A DNA stretch of 64,000 bases from Bacteroidaceae bacterium (GCA_017560125.1 JAFYOS010000025.1:1-64000); one strand, 5' to 3'. Positions 7,885 to 16,868 are shown, counted from the stretch's first letter. Numbers and translations: made by a program. Notes: a model not told the origin generated them from the letters alone.

Positions 7885-8234
7885 CTCCACGAATGGTGCA
7901 GCTCGTGTTCGCGCTCCTGCGAGAAGCCCTTCTTATCCTTTAGATTGTAAATCTTGAAACTGTTTGCCTTGGGGGCCATGCCCACCTCGGCGCTCTTCAG
8001 CAGCTCGTCTATGACGTCGGGAAACTGCTCATACGACTCTATGTTTACCGCAGTGCGACCGATGTTCAAACGACGATTGACGAAGGTACGAATATCCTCA
8101 ATCATGCCACACATCACATAATCAATCTCGACCATATCGCCCAAACGATACTCCAGCGCCCTCAACACAGGCGCACTACCCCAGCACCATGTACAAACGG
8201 GGTCGGCAAAAACCGTAATTCTTAGCTTCTTCAT
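7881..8234 (-). CDS. Truncated DsbA/FrnE-like thiol oxidoreductase
   Basis: A 117-residue protein that starts like DsbA-family (FrnE-type) oxidoreductases: 'ITVFADPVCTWCWGS' with the redox CxxC at Cys14 and Cys17. Full-length relatives have about 200-300 residues, with a helical insertion and a C-terminal half of the thioredoxin fold that ends at a cis-proline loop. Here the protein stops after the first part of the helical insertion, exactly at the end of the convergent nnr gene. There is no signal peptide, so it would be cytoplasmic. It may be a decayed remnant or a short family that works as a partner. The start at 8234 is chosen over 8243 from the family pattern. Confidence 0.6.
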   Translation of the reverse strand: MKKLRITVFADPVCTWCWGSAPVLRALEYRLGDMVEIDYVMCGMIEDIRTFVNRRLNIGRTAVNIESYEQFPDVIDELLKSAEVGMAPKANSFKIYNLKDKKGFSQEREHELHHSWS

Positions 8235-8291
8235 ATAACACACTGTTTTATGCTATAACAAAGCTGCCCCGCAATTGTTGAGCGTCGGGGG

Positions 8292-8708
8292 TTACCCCTT
8301 TTCGATGCACTCGTCCATGAGCATCACCTCGAAGCGGCGCAACCACTCGGGAGCAGCCCCGAAACTGTCGATAACCACATGGCTTTTATCGCCCACACGT
8401 ATGCCTATCACATATTTGTAATTATCCTTCACATCGCCTTGGTAGAGAGGTTTCAGCGAGAAGAAACCGTTGCGCAAGGCGTGCCCCACCAACGAATCGA
8501 GTCGCTCGTTGGGAATCCAGTGCTTGAAGCGCGTAGTCATCTTGTCGCGATACTCGTCGAGCATTTTCACATGAGCATATCCATTCATAGCACAGCTCTC
8601 GTAACAGACCTCGTAACTCTTGTTCTGTTTCTCGTTGTAGTAGCTCAACGACAGGGCAGTCCCCTCTTTCTTGCGTTTATTGCTATATATCCCTAACATA
8701 CTATACAT
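8292..8708 (-). CDS. Hypothetical protein
   Basis: A 138-residue soluble-looking protein, not recognised. Two cysteines lie close together in 'YEVCYESCAMNG'. The rest is mixed charged and aromatic, with 'RKKEG' near the start and 'PEWLRRFEVMLMDEC' at the end, and there is no signal peptide or membrane segment. The start is uncertain: ATGs exist at residues 1 and 4. It sits between the DsbA-like gene and a small membrane-protein gene on the same strand, but gaps of 57 bases or more argue against tight coupling. Confidence 0.55.
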   Translation of the reverse strand: MYSMLGIYSNKRKKEGTALSLSYYNEKQNKSYEVCYESCAMNGYAHVKMLDEYRDKMTTRFKHWIPNERLDSLVGHALRNGFFSLKPLYQGDVKDNYKYVIGIRVGDKSHVVIDSFGAAPEWLRRFEVMLMDECIEKG

Positions 8709-8790
8709 TTATTTTAATATTACACAGGTTTGATATCCACGGTATCACAGGGCAAATATCCGAACTGCAGCCCGATGACGGTTTGCCGTT

Positions 8791-9012
8791 TCAACACTTT
8801 TGCGATGCCGCACCATAGGAGTGCAGACGTCCCAACCACTCGCACACACGTAAATGACACGATGCAACCCTCTTGCGCAGAATGCGACGAACCAGTTTCA
8901 CACATTTTGCACAGTCGGCACATAGCTCTTTACCCGTCATATATGCCGCATAGGCGGTGCCGGCTACAAAGCAGAAAACCAATAAATAACAGATAAGATT
9001 CATTCCGTTCAT
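8791..9012 (-). CDS. Small cysteine-containing membrane protein
   Basis: A 73-residue product from the ATG at 9012 (9003 is also possible). Residues 4-24 form one hydrophobic helix, followed by 'ELCADCAKCV' with a CxxCxxC, a basic stretch and two further cysteines near the C-terminus. A good -7 box lies 28 bases upstream. The cysteine cluster could bind a metal or be redox active. No family was recognised, and the small size means the gene call rests on the promoter and on the clear membrane segment. Confidence 0.45.
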   Translation of the reverse strand: MNGMNLICYLLVFCFVAGTAYAAYMTGKELCADCAKCVKLVRRILRKRVASCHLRVCEWLGRLHSYGAASQKC

Positions 9013-9039
9013 AACATATATTTTTTTTCGATTACGCAG

Positions 9040-9047
9040 CAAAATTA
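9040..9047 (-). promoter_or_regulatory. -7 box of the small membrane-protein gene
   Basis: Minus strand TAATTTTG, an exact fit to TAnnTTTG. No good -33 box at the usual distance. Confidence 0.45.
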
Positions 9048-9180
9048 CCACCGCGTAGTGTCAACTTGTGACACACGATAAAAAATATGTTTTATTTTGG
9101 AAAAATATTTTAGAAGGGGGAATGTGATAGTTTGGCGCGACAGCCACAGACAGAGCTGCAATGGTTACATCGCCGGGATA

Positions 9181-9223
9181 TATAAAAAAAATTCGAGGTA
9201 AGCTCCATGAGCTTACCTCGAAT
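9181..9223 (-). terminator. Intrinsic terminator of tRNA-Leu
   Basis: A perfect 15-base stem (9191-9205 with 9209-9223) with a 3-base loop is followed on the minus strand by a run of T. It starts 3 bases after the tRNA 3' end. Confidence 0.88.
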
Positions 9224-9225
9224 CG

Positions 9226-9307
9226 TGCGCCTGATAGGACTCGAACCTACACGTCGCGAAACACCAGATCCTAAGTCTGGCGCGTCTACCAATTTCGCCA
9301 CAGGCGC
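9226..9307 (-). tRNA. tRNA-Leu (anticodon TAG)
   Basis: An 82-base class II tRNA. The acceptor stem GCGCCTG pairs with its 3' partner, the D-arm holds 'AAATTGGTAGACGC', and the anticodon stem CCAGA/TCTGG encloses the loop CTTAGGA with anticodon TAG, which reads CUA and other CUN codons. A long variable arm is followed by the T-arm 'GGTTCGAGTCC'. The 3' CCA is not encoded. A consensus promoter lies just upstream and a terminator just downstream, so it is a single-gene transcript. Confidence 0.96.
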
Positions 9308-9320
9308 GTCATAACTTTTG

Positions 9321-9351
9321 CAAAGATAGTGCAAAGCGAGTGAAGAACAAA
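9321..9351 (-). promoter_or_regulatory. Consensus promoter of tRNA-Leu
   Basis: On the minus strand TTTG (9348-9351), exactly 19 bases, then TATCTTTG (9321-9328). This is a full match to the Bacteroidetes primary sigma factor consensus TTTG-N19-TAnnTTTG, and the clearest promoter in the window. Confidence 0.88.
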
Positions 9352-9427
9352 ATAAACTCGATTATTTTTTATCGTCTGCCGTCGTCGGCAGGGGCTGCAA
9401 CGGGCGTGCATGCGGCGACCTGCAACA

Positions 9428-10093
9428 TCACTCCACCCGGTGAATGACTATGTCGTCTATGGCATTAAAATGATTTATAAGGCTGACATCGTTGTTGTTA
9501 CCCTTGAATTTAACCACCATGGTTACGTAGTACGATGTAGCACCCGCAGCGGCCGCTCTCTCGTCCATCTGATACGACACTATTACTATATCCTTTGCAT
9601 TCAGGTGCGAGGGGATTGAATCGAGGACTGCCTTGTTGAGCGTGGAGAACTCGATGATGTAGCTTTTAAGCCCCAGACGACGGAATATGCGGCTAAGCAG
9701 TTCCAGCCCCACCAAGGCGAGCAGCGTTGCCAGCACGCCCAGCATATACATGCCGGCGCCCACGCAAAGGCCTATGGCTGCTGTTGCCCATATGCCGGCT
9801 GCAGTGGTTAGTCCGCGCACTATCTGCTTGTTCAGTATGATGGTTCCGGCACCAATGAAGCCGATACCCGTCACCACCTGCGCGGCTATACGGCTGGGGT
9901 CGAGCCCCACCCCAACGCGGCCAAGCACCTCGTCGAAGCCATGTTGCGATACCACCATGATGAGTGCACTGCCCAGTGCCACAAGAAAATGGGTGCGATA
10001 GCCGGCCTCCTTGGCGCGATACTCGCGCTCAAGACCGATAAATATTCCCAGCACGCCGGCCACCAACAATCGTAATACAAATTCCGCTGTCAT
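9428..10093 (-). CDS. MgtC/SapB-family membrane protein
   Basis: A 221-residue protein with an MgtC-type membrane domain in the first 145 residues: 'GIFIGLEREYRAKEAGYRTH' early, then 'VVTGIGFIGAGTI' and 'VRGLTTAAGIWATAAIG', all diagnostic for the family. The C-terminal 75 residues are soluble and resemble the ACT-like domain of longer MgtC homologues. In pathogens MgtC supports growth at low magnesium and inhibits ATP synthase; in commensals the role is unclear. It stands alone between tRNA-Leu and the secreted repeat protein. Confidence 0.9.
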   Translation of the reverse strand: MTAEFVLRLLVAGVLGIFIGLEREYRAKEAGYRTHFLVALGSALIMVVSQHGFDEVLGRVGVGLDPSRIAAQVVTGIGFIGAGTIILNKQIVRGLTTAAGIWATAAIGLCVGAGMYMLGVLATLLALVGLELLSRIFRRLGLKSYIIEFSTLNKAVLDSIPSHLNAKDIVIVSYQMDERAAAAGATSYYVTMVVKFKGNNNDVSLINHFNAIDDIVIHRVE

Positions 10094-10174
10094 ATCAGTT
10101 TCTTTTTGCGAATATAATATATCGAATCGACATTGCCATGTGGTTGCAGAAGATTAACATGCATTCACAATAAC

Positions 10175-10209
10175 AAAAACAGAACGGCACAATAGGCCGT
10201 TCTGTTTTT
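10175..10209. terminator. Bidirectional terminator
   Basis: The stem AGAACGGC/GCCGTTCT is extended by A/T runs on both sides (10175-10188 with 10196-10209). It terminates the secreted repeat protein gene on the minus strand. Confidence 0.82.
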
Positions 10210-10230
10210 GTTTGATTGCATTTATGCGCG

Positions 10231-13200
10231 TTATTTCACAATCTTGCTTGTCTTGACTGCACCGTTGGCATATACCTTCTTCACGATATTAACGCCGGGG
10301 AAGGGAGTAGCTGCCATCTTGCCGTCGGCACTGTAATATGCAACAGATACCACCTCGCCCTCTGCATCGACGATGTCGTCGGCGATAGATGTCTCGTTCA
10401 CAAGGATAAATTTCCATCTTGACTGCTCGGCGTTGTAGTGCCACAAGCAGATGTGGCCCCAGTTGGCCTTACCGTCGTCGTGACCAAGAATGTGGAGAGC
10501 ATAGTGTGTTTCGTTGTTTTCAGCAAAATTAGTGATAGCATCACAAGAACCGATGTTGAACTTCACGCCACCTGCGCTTCGTGCAAAGAAGAGCTTCTTG
10601 GTGTCGCTCATAGGCAGACGTACCGACCATGTATCCCATGTGCCCATGTATTCGCCTGTCTCCTTGTTCTTCAGGTACATGTACTTGCAGTTCTCCATTG
10701 TCTCGATGCTGTTGGTGTCACCCTCTTCCACTATCCATGTGTAGGCGTCGGCTGTACCGTTGGCCTCGTCGAGCAATGTGCCCCAGTAGGGCTGGTTGGT
10801 GCTTGTAACAGCAGGATCGGCCTTGTCGTTCTTGCCTACAAAGATACCCATTTCGGCGCCATGCTTAGCATAGAACTCCGAGTATGTGCTTACGATGTAG
10901 TACTCGTTGCCATATACGATGGGAACAATCTCCATATTGGCAAGTGCCTCGATGTTGCTCTGCAATGCATCGGCAGCATTCTTGGCAGCATTTGCATCCT
11001 TTGTATCGGCCAACGCCTGAGCAGCCACATAAGCAGCCTTGAACGCGGGAACGCCGTCGCCATTGTACTGGCCGGGGTTGCTACCGAATGCATCGGCTGT
11101 GAAGCCGGCTGTGCTGACAGCAGATAGAACGCTCTGCAACCACATGATGCCGAAGTTATCAACCGATACCTTGTAGATTTCCCACTCGCTCTGACCGTCG
11201 AATTCGAAGAGCTCGCTCTCGATATCAGAGAAAGGACATGCACCCATGCCACCGCCCCAGTCCTGCAACAGGAATGTAGCCTCCATGCCGTCCAACTCCG
11301 ATGATTCGTCGTTGACAACGCCTGTGCAGCTCATGTTGAACATATCTTCGTGTGTAGCATTCTCTTTGATGGTAAATGCAGCAGCTTCGGTCTTGAAGTA
11401 TGTGCTGTTCACGTCGCCCCATACGCTAGGTGTCTTCACGTAGTAGTCCTTGGACAAGCTGTGCAGATAGTACTTGCCATCGCCTGCGTCCTCGAAGGTG
11501 AAAAGACATACGCTGTTGGGATATTTGCTTTCATATACATTGATACCGCTGTAGTAGCCTGAACCCTCGCCAATAACCTCTGTGCCGTCCATATCGAACT
11601 TGTTCAGGTTACCATAGAGGATGTAGAAACCACCATCGACAATCTGCGATACATCGGTAACCTTCTCGATAACCTTCAGGTTGTAGGGATCCTGCTCGGG
11701 AACATCGTCGGGATCGTATGTCTCGCCGTTGGTGATACCGAAATCGACGGGAGCACGGTTGTAGCTATTATTGGCACGGCTTACCATGCGGTAACGGAAT
11801 GCCGAAATCTCCTCGTCGAGAGTAACCTGAACGTATGAGTACTCGCCCACCTCGGGAAGGATGTCGTGATCCTTGCTGTATGCAGTGTGGAAGTATGTGC
11901 CGTGGTTGCCGTCAACAAGAGCAGCTACACCGCCACCATCGGTAGAGCAGAGTGAATTCACCTCGAACTGATCCTCGCGCAAGGGGATGAGCTCGCCCGC
12001 TGCATCGTAGAGCTCGAACTCGCCAAGACAGAACATCACTGTACCGCTTCCGCTGTAGTAGTCCTGCTTTGTAGCCTTGGTTACTGTGATGCGGATAACA
12101 TCTGTGGGCTCGTTCAAATAGAGCACAGGAGTATCCCATATGTAGCTGTTGTTCACGTTGCCACCTTCGCGCTCGCCGGGGAGTCCGTCCTTCTCGGTAT
12201 AGCGGAGGGGGAGTGAATATACGCGCTCAACCTGCGATGCAAAGAATTCATCGAGGCCGCTTGTGAGCTCCTCAATCATGAGGGTGATATCGACCAACGC
12301 TGTGAGGTTGTCGATGCGGATGTTGGCAGCATCAACAAGGTGGATAAGACGATCTACATACTGTTCGGGATAAGCGCCTACTGTCCAACCCTCGCTGCCG
12401 TCTGTGAATGTAAGGCCGGCCTCGTTGGTAAGGTATTCGATTGAGTCGGTAAGGAGATAGAGATACTGCTTGCGATACTGAGCCGACAACAGGTCAATCT
12501 GGCTGGTCTTGCGAACAGCCTCGTCGGCATTGGCGTTGTCCGATGCGATGATTGCGCGGCCCTCGGCAACGGCTGTGGTCAGAGCCTCGTATTCGCCATC
12601 GTCCTCGTCCTCGAGATAGCCCTGAGAAGCGAGCAGCGAGTCGGCTACGTTGATGGCAGCCTGAAGACCAGTTTCAATGGCTGTACCCTTGATATTAGAG
12701 ATATTGGCGCGATATACATGCCATGCATAATTGAATGTATATTGAGCATCCTCTGCCATTTCGGCCTCGTTGACGATAGCCATGCGGATGAAACGGCGCT
12801 GACCAAGGTAGAGGTTCTCGTCGCATGTGATGATGAACGAACCGGGAACGGTGTCGCACTCCTGGAATTTGTACTTACCGGCTTTGAATGTGGTGTTCAC
12901 CCATTCGGCATACTCCGATTCATCGACACGACCTGCGGGGTTATATACATAGTGACCGTTAACGGGCCAGTAAATAAAGTATGTATCCTGCTCGCCTGTG
13001 GGAATGAATGTGATGATGTCGGCAGCCGAAGCTTTAAGAGCCGCACCATAGGGAGAGTGATAGAAGGCGTTACCATAATATACATCCTCGCGGCCATAGT
13101 CGGGGTTGTCGGCACCGTAGTCGTAGGTGTAGTCGCTACCTTTGAGCACGAATGCACCACCCTCGGCCAACTGCGAAAGGGTTGTCACCTTCTCGCCAAG

Positions 13201-13797
13201 CTCGAAGCCATACTCGGGATAGGGAAGATACTCGACGCCACCGGCTGTGATACCCACGGTTGTAGGCATATTCTTGCGGTTGGAACGAGAGAACCATCTG
13301 ATCTTGAATTTCGACATGGGCTCGGGGAGCGTAACCTCGAGGTAGTGATAAGCCTGAGGCAATGTACCTTTAGAATATGTTCCGTGGAAGTGTGTTCCAG
13401 TAGAACCGTCGATGAGTGCAGCAAGACCGCCACCGTCGTTTGTTGCAACGGCGTTGGACGAGAGCATCTCCTCGGTGAACTCGACCATATTGTCGTCAGC
13501 GTCGTAAACACGGAATTCGGACATGGTGAAGAAGGGGAAACCGGGGCCGTAACCTGCGCAGATACCATCGTAGCTGTACTCGGACAACGTGTCGGTGGTA
13601 TTTGTGGTGATTACGGTAAAACGGAACGAGCTGACGGGCTCGTCGAACTCGAAATAGCGGGTAGTAAACTCGTTACTATCACCAGTAAAGCGACCGGGCA
13701 ATCCATCCGCTGTTGTGAGCGTGATTGGAAAAATATCACCGGCCAAAAGGGCTACTGAAAACATCAGCCCTGTCAGAAGGGATAAAAACTTTTTCAT
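10231..13797 (-). CDS. Large secreted protein with two discoidin-like modules and a type IX-like C-terminal tail
   Basis: The product has 1188 residues from the ATG at 13797, which gives a clean signal peptide ('MKKFLSLLTGLMFSVALLAG'); an ATG at 13851 would hide it. Two related modules are visible at about 25-220 and 528-730. They share 'DGGGLAALIDG...GTHFH' versus 'DGGGVAALVDG...GTYFH' and 'EKVTTLSQLAEGG' versus 'EKVTDVSQIVDGG', and look like F5/8 (discoidin) carbohydrate-binding domains each followed by a lectin-like beta domain. Helical linkers lie at about 370-450 and 920-1000. The last 80 residues, ending 'ANGAVKTSKIVK', resemble a type IX secretion sorting tail. No catalytic domain was recognised, so it is probably a surface glycan binder. 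Confidence 0.85.
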   Translation of the reverse strand: MKKFLSLLTGLMFSVALLAGDIFPITLTTADGLPGRFTGDSNEFTTRYFEFDEPVSSFRFTVITTNTTDTLSEYSYDGICAGYGPGFPFFTMSEFRVYDADDNMVEFTEEMLSSNAVATNDGGGLAALIDGSTGTHFHGTYSKGTLPQAYHYLEVTLPEPMSKFKIRWFSRSNRKNMPTTVGITAGGVEYLPYPEYGFELGEKVTTLSQLAEGGAFVLKGSDYTYDYGADNPDYGREDVYYGNAFYHSPYGAALKASAADIITFIPTGEQDTYFIYWPVNGHYVYNPAGRVDESEYAEWVNTTFKAGKYKFQECDTVPGSFIITCDENLYLGQRRFIRMAIVNEAEMAEDAQYTFNYAWHVYRANISNIKGTAIETGLQAAINVADSLLASQGYLEDEDDGEYEALTTAVAEGRAIIASDNANADEAVRKTSQIDLLSAQYRKQYLYLLTDSIEYLTNEAGLTFTDGSEGWTVGAYPEQYVDRLIHLVDAANIRIDNLTALVDITLMIEELTSGLDEFFASQVERVYSLPLRYTEKDGLPGEREGGNVNNSYIWDTPVLYLNEPTDVIRITVTKATKQDYYSGSGTVMFCLGEFELYDAAGELIPLREDQFEVNSLCSTDGGGVAALVDGNHGTYFHTAYSKDHDILPEVGEYSYVQVTLDEEISAFRYRMVSRANNSYNRAPVDFGITNGETYDPDDVPEQDPYNLKVIEKVTDVSQIVDGGFYILYGNLNKFDMDGTEVIGEGSGYYSGINVYESKYPNSVCLFTFEDAGDGKYYLHSLSKDYYVKTPSVWGDVNSTYFKTEAAAFTIKENATHEDMFNMSCTGVVNDESSELDGMEATFLLQDWGGGMGACPFSDIESELFEFDGQSEWEIYKVSVDNFGIMWLQSVLSAVSTAGFTADAFGSNPGQYNGDGVPAFKAAYVAAQALADTKDANAAKNAADALQSNIEALANMEIVPIVYGNEYYIVSTYSEFYAKHGAEMGIFVGKNDKADPAVTSTNQPYWGTLLDEANGTADAYTWIVEEGDTNSIETMENCKYMYLKNKETGEYMGTWDTWSVRLPMSDTKKLFFARSAGGVKFNIGSCDAITNFAENNETHYALHILGHDDGKANWGHICLWHYNAEQSRWKFILVNETSIADDIVDAEGEVVSVAYYSADGKMAATPFPGVNIVKKVYANGAVKTSKIVK

Positions 13798-13848
13798 AAG
13801 CACTGGACTTAAAAAATTAATTATAATATTGAGTGATTTTTCTAAAAG

Positions 13849-13897
13849 CAAATAACGGACGAAAAATTCAAAAAAGCAAATTTTCGTCCGTTATTTG
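13849..13897 (-). terminator. Long hairpin, probable terminator of malQ
   Basis: A 17-base perfect stem (13849-13865 with 13881-13897) encloses a 15-base A-rich loop. It lies 42 bases past the malQ stop and before the secreted-protein gene. The following minus-strand sequence is T-rich but not a clean run. Confidence 0.65.
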
Positions 13898-13938
13898 TAT
13901 GATATTTTCCCATCGAGGCTACGCGCCCCTGCAAGGGA

Positions 13939-16479
13939 TTACTGCAGTTTGCGTCCCGAGTCGGCAATCATGGCAGAAAGCATCTTATTGAAATTTCTCT
14001 TCTTGGAAAGCTCCTCTATAGTCATGTGCATGCGATAGTTCCATACATGGCCTCGGTTCGAAGGTATATTTATGCGTTCGTCGCGGGCATTGCGACGGCG
14101 CAATTTCTCGTCCATAGCCATCCAATCCTGCCAAGCGATGAGCGTGAGCATGGAGGGTGCCTGCAAGTGCTGCTCGATGATGTCGCGAGCAATCTCGCCA
14201 CTCATTTCGGCCGGCGCCTTGCCATCGTAGCCCAGTTCGTCGCTGTAGAAGCATTGTGTATCGTCGCTGTTCTCCTGCCACCACTCGCGCAGGGTGCTCA
14301 TGTCGTGTGTCGAGGGGGTTGCCACCGACAGGTAGGGGTAGTCGTATGTAGGCGCAAACCGCACTCCATACTGCTTGGGCATGCGCTGTATCTCCAGCGA
14401 AAGCACCTGCAGGTTTCTCATGGCCCAGGGCACACACTCGGGAATCATACCAAGATCCTCGCCACACGCAGTCATCGATGTGGCGCTGAGCAGCGGAGCG
14501 AGCTTCTTCATAGCCTCCTCGAACCAGAAGCCGGTGTGACGATGGTAGAAGAAGTCCTCGTATATGCGGTCGAACGCCTGACGGTTGCGCTCGCTGAGCG
14601 AACGGTAACATTTTGTTTCGGACGCCATAATGCGCGGATGGTAGTATCCGGGCAGATTTTCGTCGGGGATGAACAACAGGTCGGCGGGCTTGTCCGAGGG
14701 CAGGTCGGTAGAAGCATTGCACGAATGCAGCGACACATTGAAGGGGAAGCCTGCCTCTTCGATCTCCTGCACCGAAAGAGGCATGCTCGCACGGAAGTGG
14801 CCCGACAGACCGCTCGACACATACGAGGGTATCTCCCATATGCGGAAGAAGCCCAAAATGTGGTCTATGCGGAAAGCATCGAAGAAGTGGGCCATATATT
14901 TCAGTCGGCGGCGCCACCACGAATAGTTGTCGCGTGCCATCACCTCCCAGTTGTATGTAGGGAAGCCCCAATTTTGTCCATCGGCCGAGAAAGCATCGGG
15001 CGGAGCACCTGCCGAGCCGCGACGATTGAAGAGCTCTTTGTAGCACCACACATCGACACCATCGGGAGCCACGCCAATGGGGATATCGCCCTTGAGGGCA
15101 ACGCCCAGCGACAGGGCATAGTCGTGAGCCTCTTTCAATTGCGTATAGAGCAGATATTGCACGAAACCATGGTACTGCATCTCGCGGGCCGCGTCGGGAT
15201 ATTCCGCTACAAGAGCCGCAACGGTGGTGTCGTCGTAGGTATCGTATTTAGCCCAGTTGCCGGGGCCGGGACAGAGCTTTGCGGTGAGGAAGCGATAGGC
15301 GCAATAGGGCTTGAGCCAATCGTGCTGCTCGCGTTCAAAGGCTTTATATCCGTCGCCCGAAAGGAAATCGTCGCCACACTCGTCGAACAGTCGGCGCAGA
15401 TATTCCTCTTTCAGTTTGTTGACCTCGGAATAGTCGAACGTGGGATTGTCGTTCAGTCGCTTGGCACGACGCAAGAAACCCGCGCGCTTGCGACCGTCCT
15501 TCAACGATGGAAGCGCCGACATGTCGATATACTGGGGATGAAGCGCAAACACCGAAACACAATTATAGGGATAGGAATCGCCCGCACCGCCACAGATGGT
15601 GGTGTCGTTCACAGGGAGCAATTGCAGCACATGCTGTCCGGTGGCAGCAAGCCATTCGGCAAATAATTTCAAATCGCCGAAGTCGCCAACGCCCCAGCTA
15701 TTCTCCGAACGAAGCGAAAAGAGAGGAATTACCGTGCCGGCCACGCGCAAGCAGGGTGCACCGAAATCGAGCCCCTCCAACGACACGCGTCGAACCACGG
15801 GATTGGCCTCCTCGGCCACATAGAGCACACGGTTATCGCCCTGCTCCCATCGCGCCTCGCCATTTTTCTCGTTGTAGGCCACGAATTTATAATGCAATAT
15901 TCTGCCAAGCAATGTAGAGGCATCGATAACGCACTGCCAACGGTTGAAACCTACGCAGGTCATGCGAACGGCGCGCTCGGGCGCCCAGCATCCTGTAGCA
16001 TCGGCATCGCCGGCCAGCACCAATATTTCGTCGTCGGAAAGGCCGCACATTGGAATATCGATAATGAGCGCATCGGTACATTCGCTCTGTGGAACAACCT
16101 CGGCATAGGCGTTGTATTTTTTATTTTTCGCATAGAAATTTTTGAACAAACCCGTCTGCATGTAATTGCAAAAAGGCGAGTCGAGCCACTTGTCGGAAAC
16201 CATCCACGACGAGCGACAAGCGCCGAACTTGATATGATGGGGCATACCACCCCACTCGCTACGCTTCACCTCGCCATCGCGAGCTATCTCGTAGCCATAC
16301 TTAATATCTTCTATATCACATTCGAGCGTTAAAAAGCCGCCCCACGTTCCGGGCATCTGCTCATCGAGCTGCAGACAACCGTTCACACTCTCGCCCATAG
16401 CATTGCGGAAGCGGTATTTTATCTGCACATAAGCATTATCCGAAGTGCGGAAGCCTATATTAAAATCAATCCTTCGCAT
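13939..16479 (-). CDS. malQ: 4-alpha-glucanotransferase (amylomaltase), GH77
   Basis: An 846-residue enzyme that transfers maltodextrin chains between glucans in the cytoplasm. About 250 N-terminal residues appear to hold two starch-binding (CBM20-like) domains, as in plant DPE2 and Bacteroidetes relatives. The GH77 catalytic domain follows from 'VIPLFSLRSENSWGVGDF'. Key motifs are 'FDAFRIDHILGFFRIW' with the nucleophile aspartate, 'CGEDLGMIP' with the acid/base glutamate, and 'ATPSTHDMSTLREWW' with the third carboxylate. No signal peptide. It is divergent from leuA across a 389-base spacer and has its own -7 box at 16558. Confidence 0.95.
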   Translation of the reverse strand: MRRIDFNIGFRTSDNAYVQIKYRFRNAMGESVNGCLQLDEQMPGTWGGFLTLECDIEDIKYGYEIARDGEVKRSEWGGMPHHIKFGACRSSWMVSDKWLDSPFCNYMQTGLFKNFYAKNKKYNAYAEVVPQSECTDALIIDIPMCGLSDDEILVLAGDADATGCWAPERAVRMTCVGFNRWQCVIDASTLLGRILHYKFVAYNEKNGEARWEQGDNRVLYVAEEANPVVRRVSLEGLDFGAPCLRVAGTVIPLFSLRSENSWGVGDFGDLKLFAEWLAATGQHVLQLLPVNDTTICGGAGDSYPYNCVSVFALHPQYIDMSALPSLKDGRKRAGFLRRAKRLNDNPTFDYSEVNKLKEEYLRRLFDECGDDFLSGDGYKAFEREQHDWLKPYCAYRFLTAKLCPGPGNWAKYDTYDDTTVAALVAEYPDAAREMQYHGFVQYLLYTQLKEAHDYALSLGVALKGDIPIGVAPDGVDVWCYKELFNRRGSAGAPPDAFSADGQNWGFPTYNWEVMARDNYSWWRRRLKYMAHFFDAFRIDHILGFFRIWEIPSYVSSGLSGHFRASMPLSVQEIEEAGFPFNVSLHSCNASTDLPSDKPADLLFIPDENLPGYYHPRIMASETKCYRSLSERNRQAFDRIYEDFFYHRHTGFWFEEAMKKLAPLLSATSMTACGEDLGMIPECVPWAMRNLQVLSLEIQRMPKQYGVRFAPTYDYPYLSVATPSTHDMSTLREWWQENSDDTQCFYSDELGYDGKAPAEMSGEIARDIIEQHLQAPSMLTLIAWQDWMAMDEKLRRRNARDERINIPSNRGHVWNYRMHMTIEELSKKRNFNKMLSAMIADSGRKLQ

Positions 16480-16557
16480 ATATATTTTTATTTACATTTT
16501 CACTACTAAGCCGCACACAACAGCGTCAATTCGGACACTATTTCTATACAGCGTCTG

Positions 16558-16565
16558 CAAATATA
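16558..16565 (-). promoter_or_regulatory. -7 box of malQ
   Basis: Minus strand TATATTTG, an exact fit to TAnnTTTG, about 79 bases before the start codon. Confidence 0.55.
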
Positions 16566-16771
16566 GCGAAAGTGAAATAAGAAAATAAGAAACTGGTAAA
16601 ATTTATTTCGGAACATAGCTACTATCCGCGCCCTGCCACAAAAAAACGGCGCCCGTTCCCCCGGGCAAGCAGCGCAAAAAAACGGGGCATGCATTGCAGG
16701 CGCGAGGGGGTGTACACACGCGTGCTAATAAATATAGGCACAAAAAAGGGTTATAATTCGAAAGAAAATGC

Positions 16772-16779
16772 TATATTTG
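16772..16779 (+). promoter_or_regulatory. -7 box of the leuACDB operon
   Basis: TATATTTG, an exact fit to TAnnTTTG, about 90 bases before the leuA ATG. It is the only good promoter box before the four leu genes. Confidence 0.6.
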
Positions 16780-16868
16780 TAAAATTTTACAGCCATAGGC
16801 GCAGCCCGCAACGCGCTACGTGGCTTAAAATCAATCAAATAGAGTAATAATAATAAAACATAAAAACA

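Larger units (their letters stand above)
16480..16868. other. Divergent promoter region between malQ and leuA
   Basis: A 389-base spacer without a convincing gene. It holds the malQ -7 box (16558-16565, minus), a short GC-rich patch with a CCCG/CGGG hairpin near 16652-16665, and the leuA -7 box (16772-16779, plus). The leuA leader of about 80 bases has a weak hairpin (AGCCA...TGGCT, about 16790-16825). No leader peptide with leucine codons and no T-box were seen. Confidence 0.6.

Noticed and set aside
8720-8923. 67-codon minus-strand frame overlapping the small membrane-protein gene
   Set aside because: It overlaps a frame with a better promoter and a clear membrane helix, and has no features of its own.
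12718-13758. 346-codon plus-strand frame opposite the secreted repeat protein
   Set aside because: Shadow of the repeat-containing gene; no independent support.
14026-15666. 546-codon plus-strand frame opposite malQ
   Set aside because: Antisense to a gene with all GH77 motifs; Arg/His/Cys-rich as expected from a shadow.
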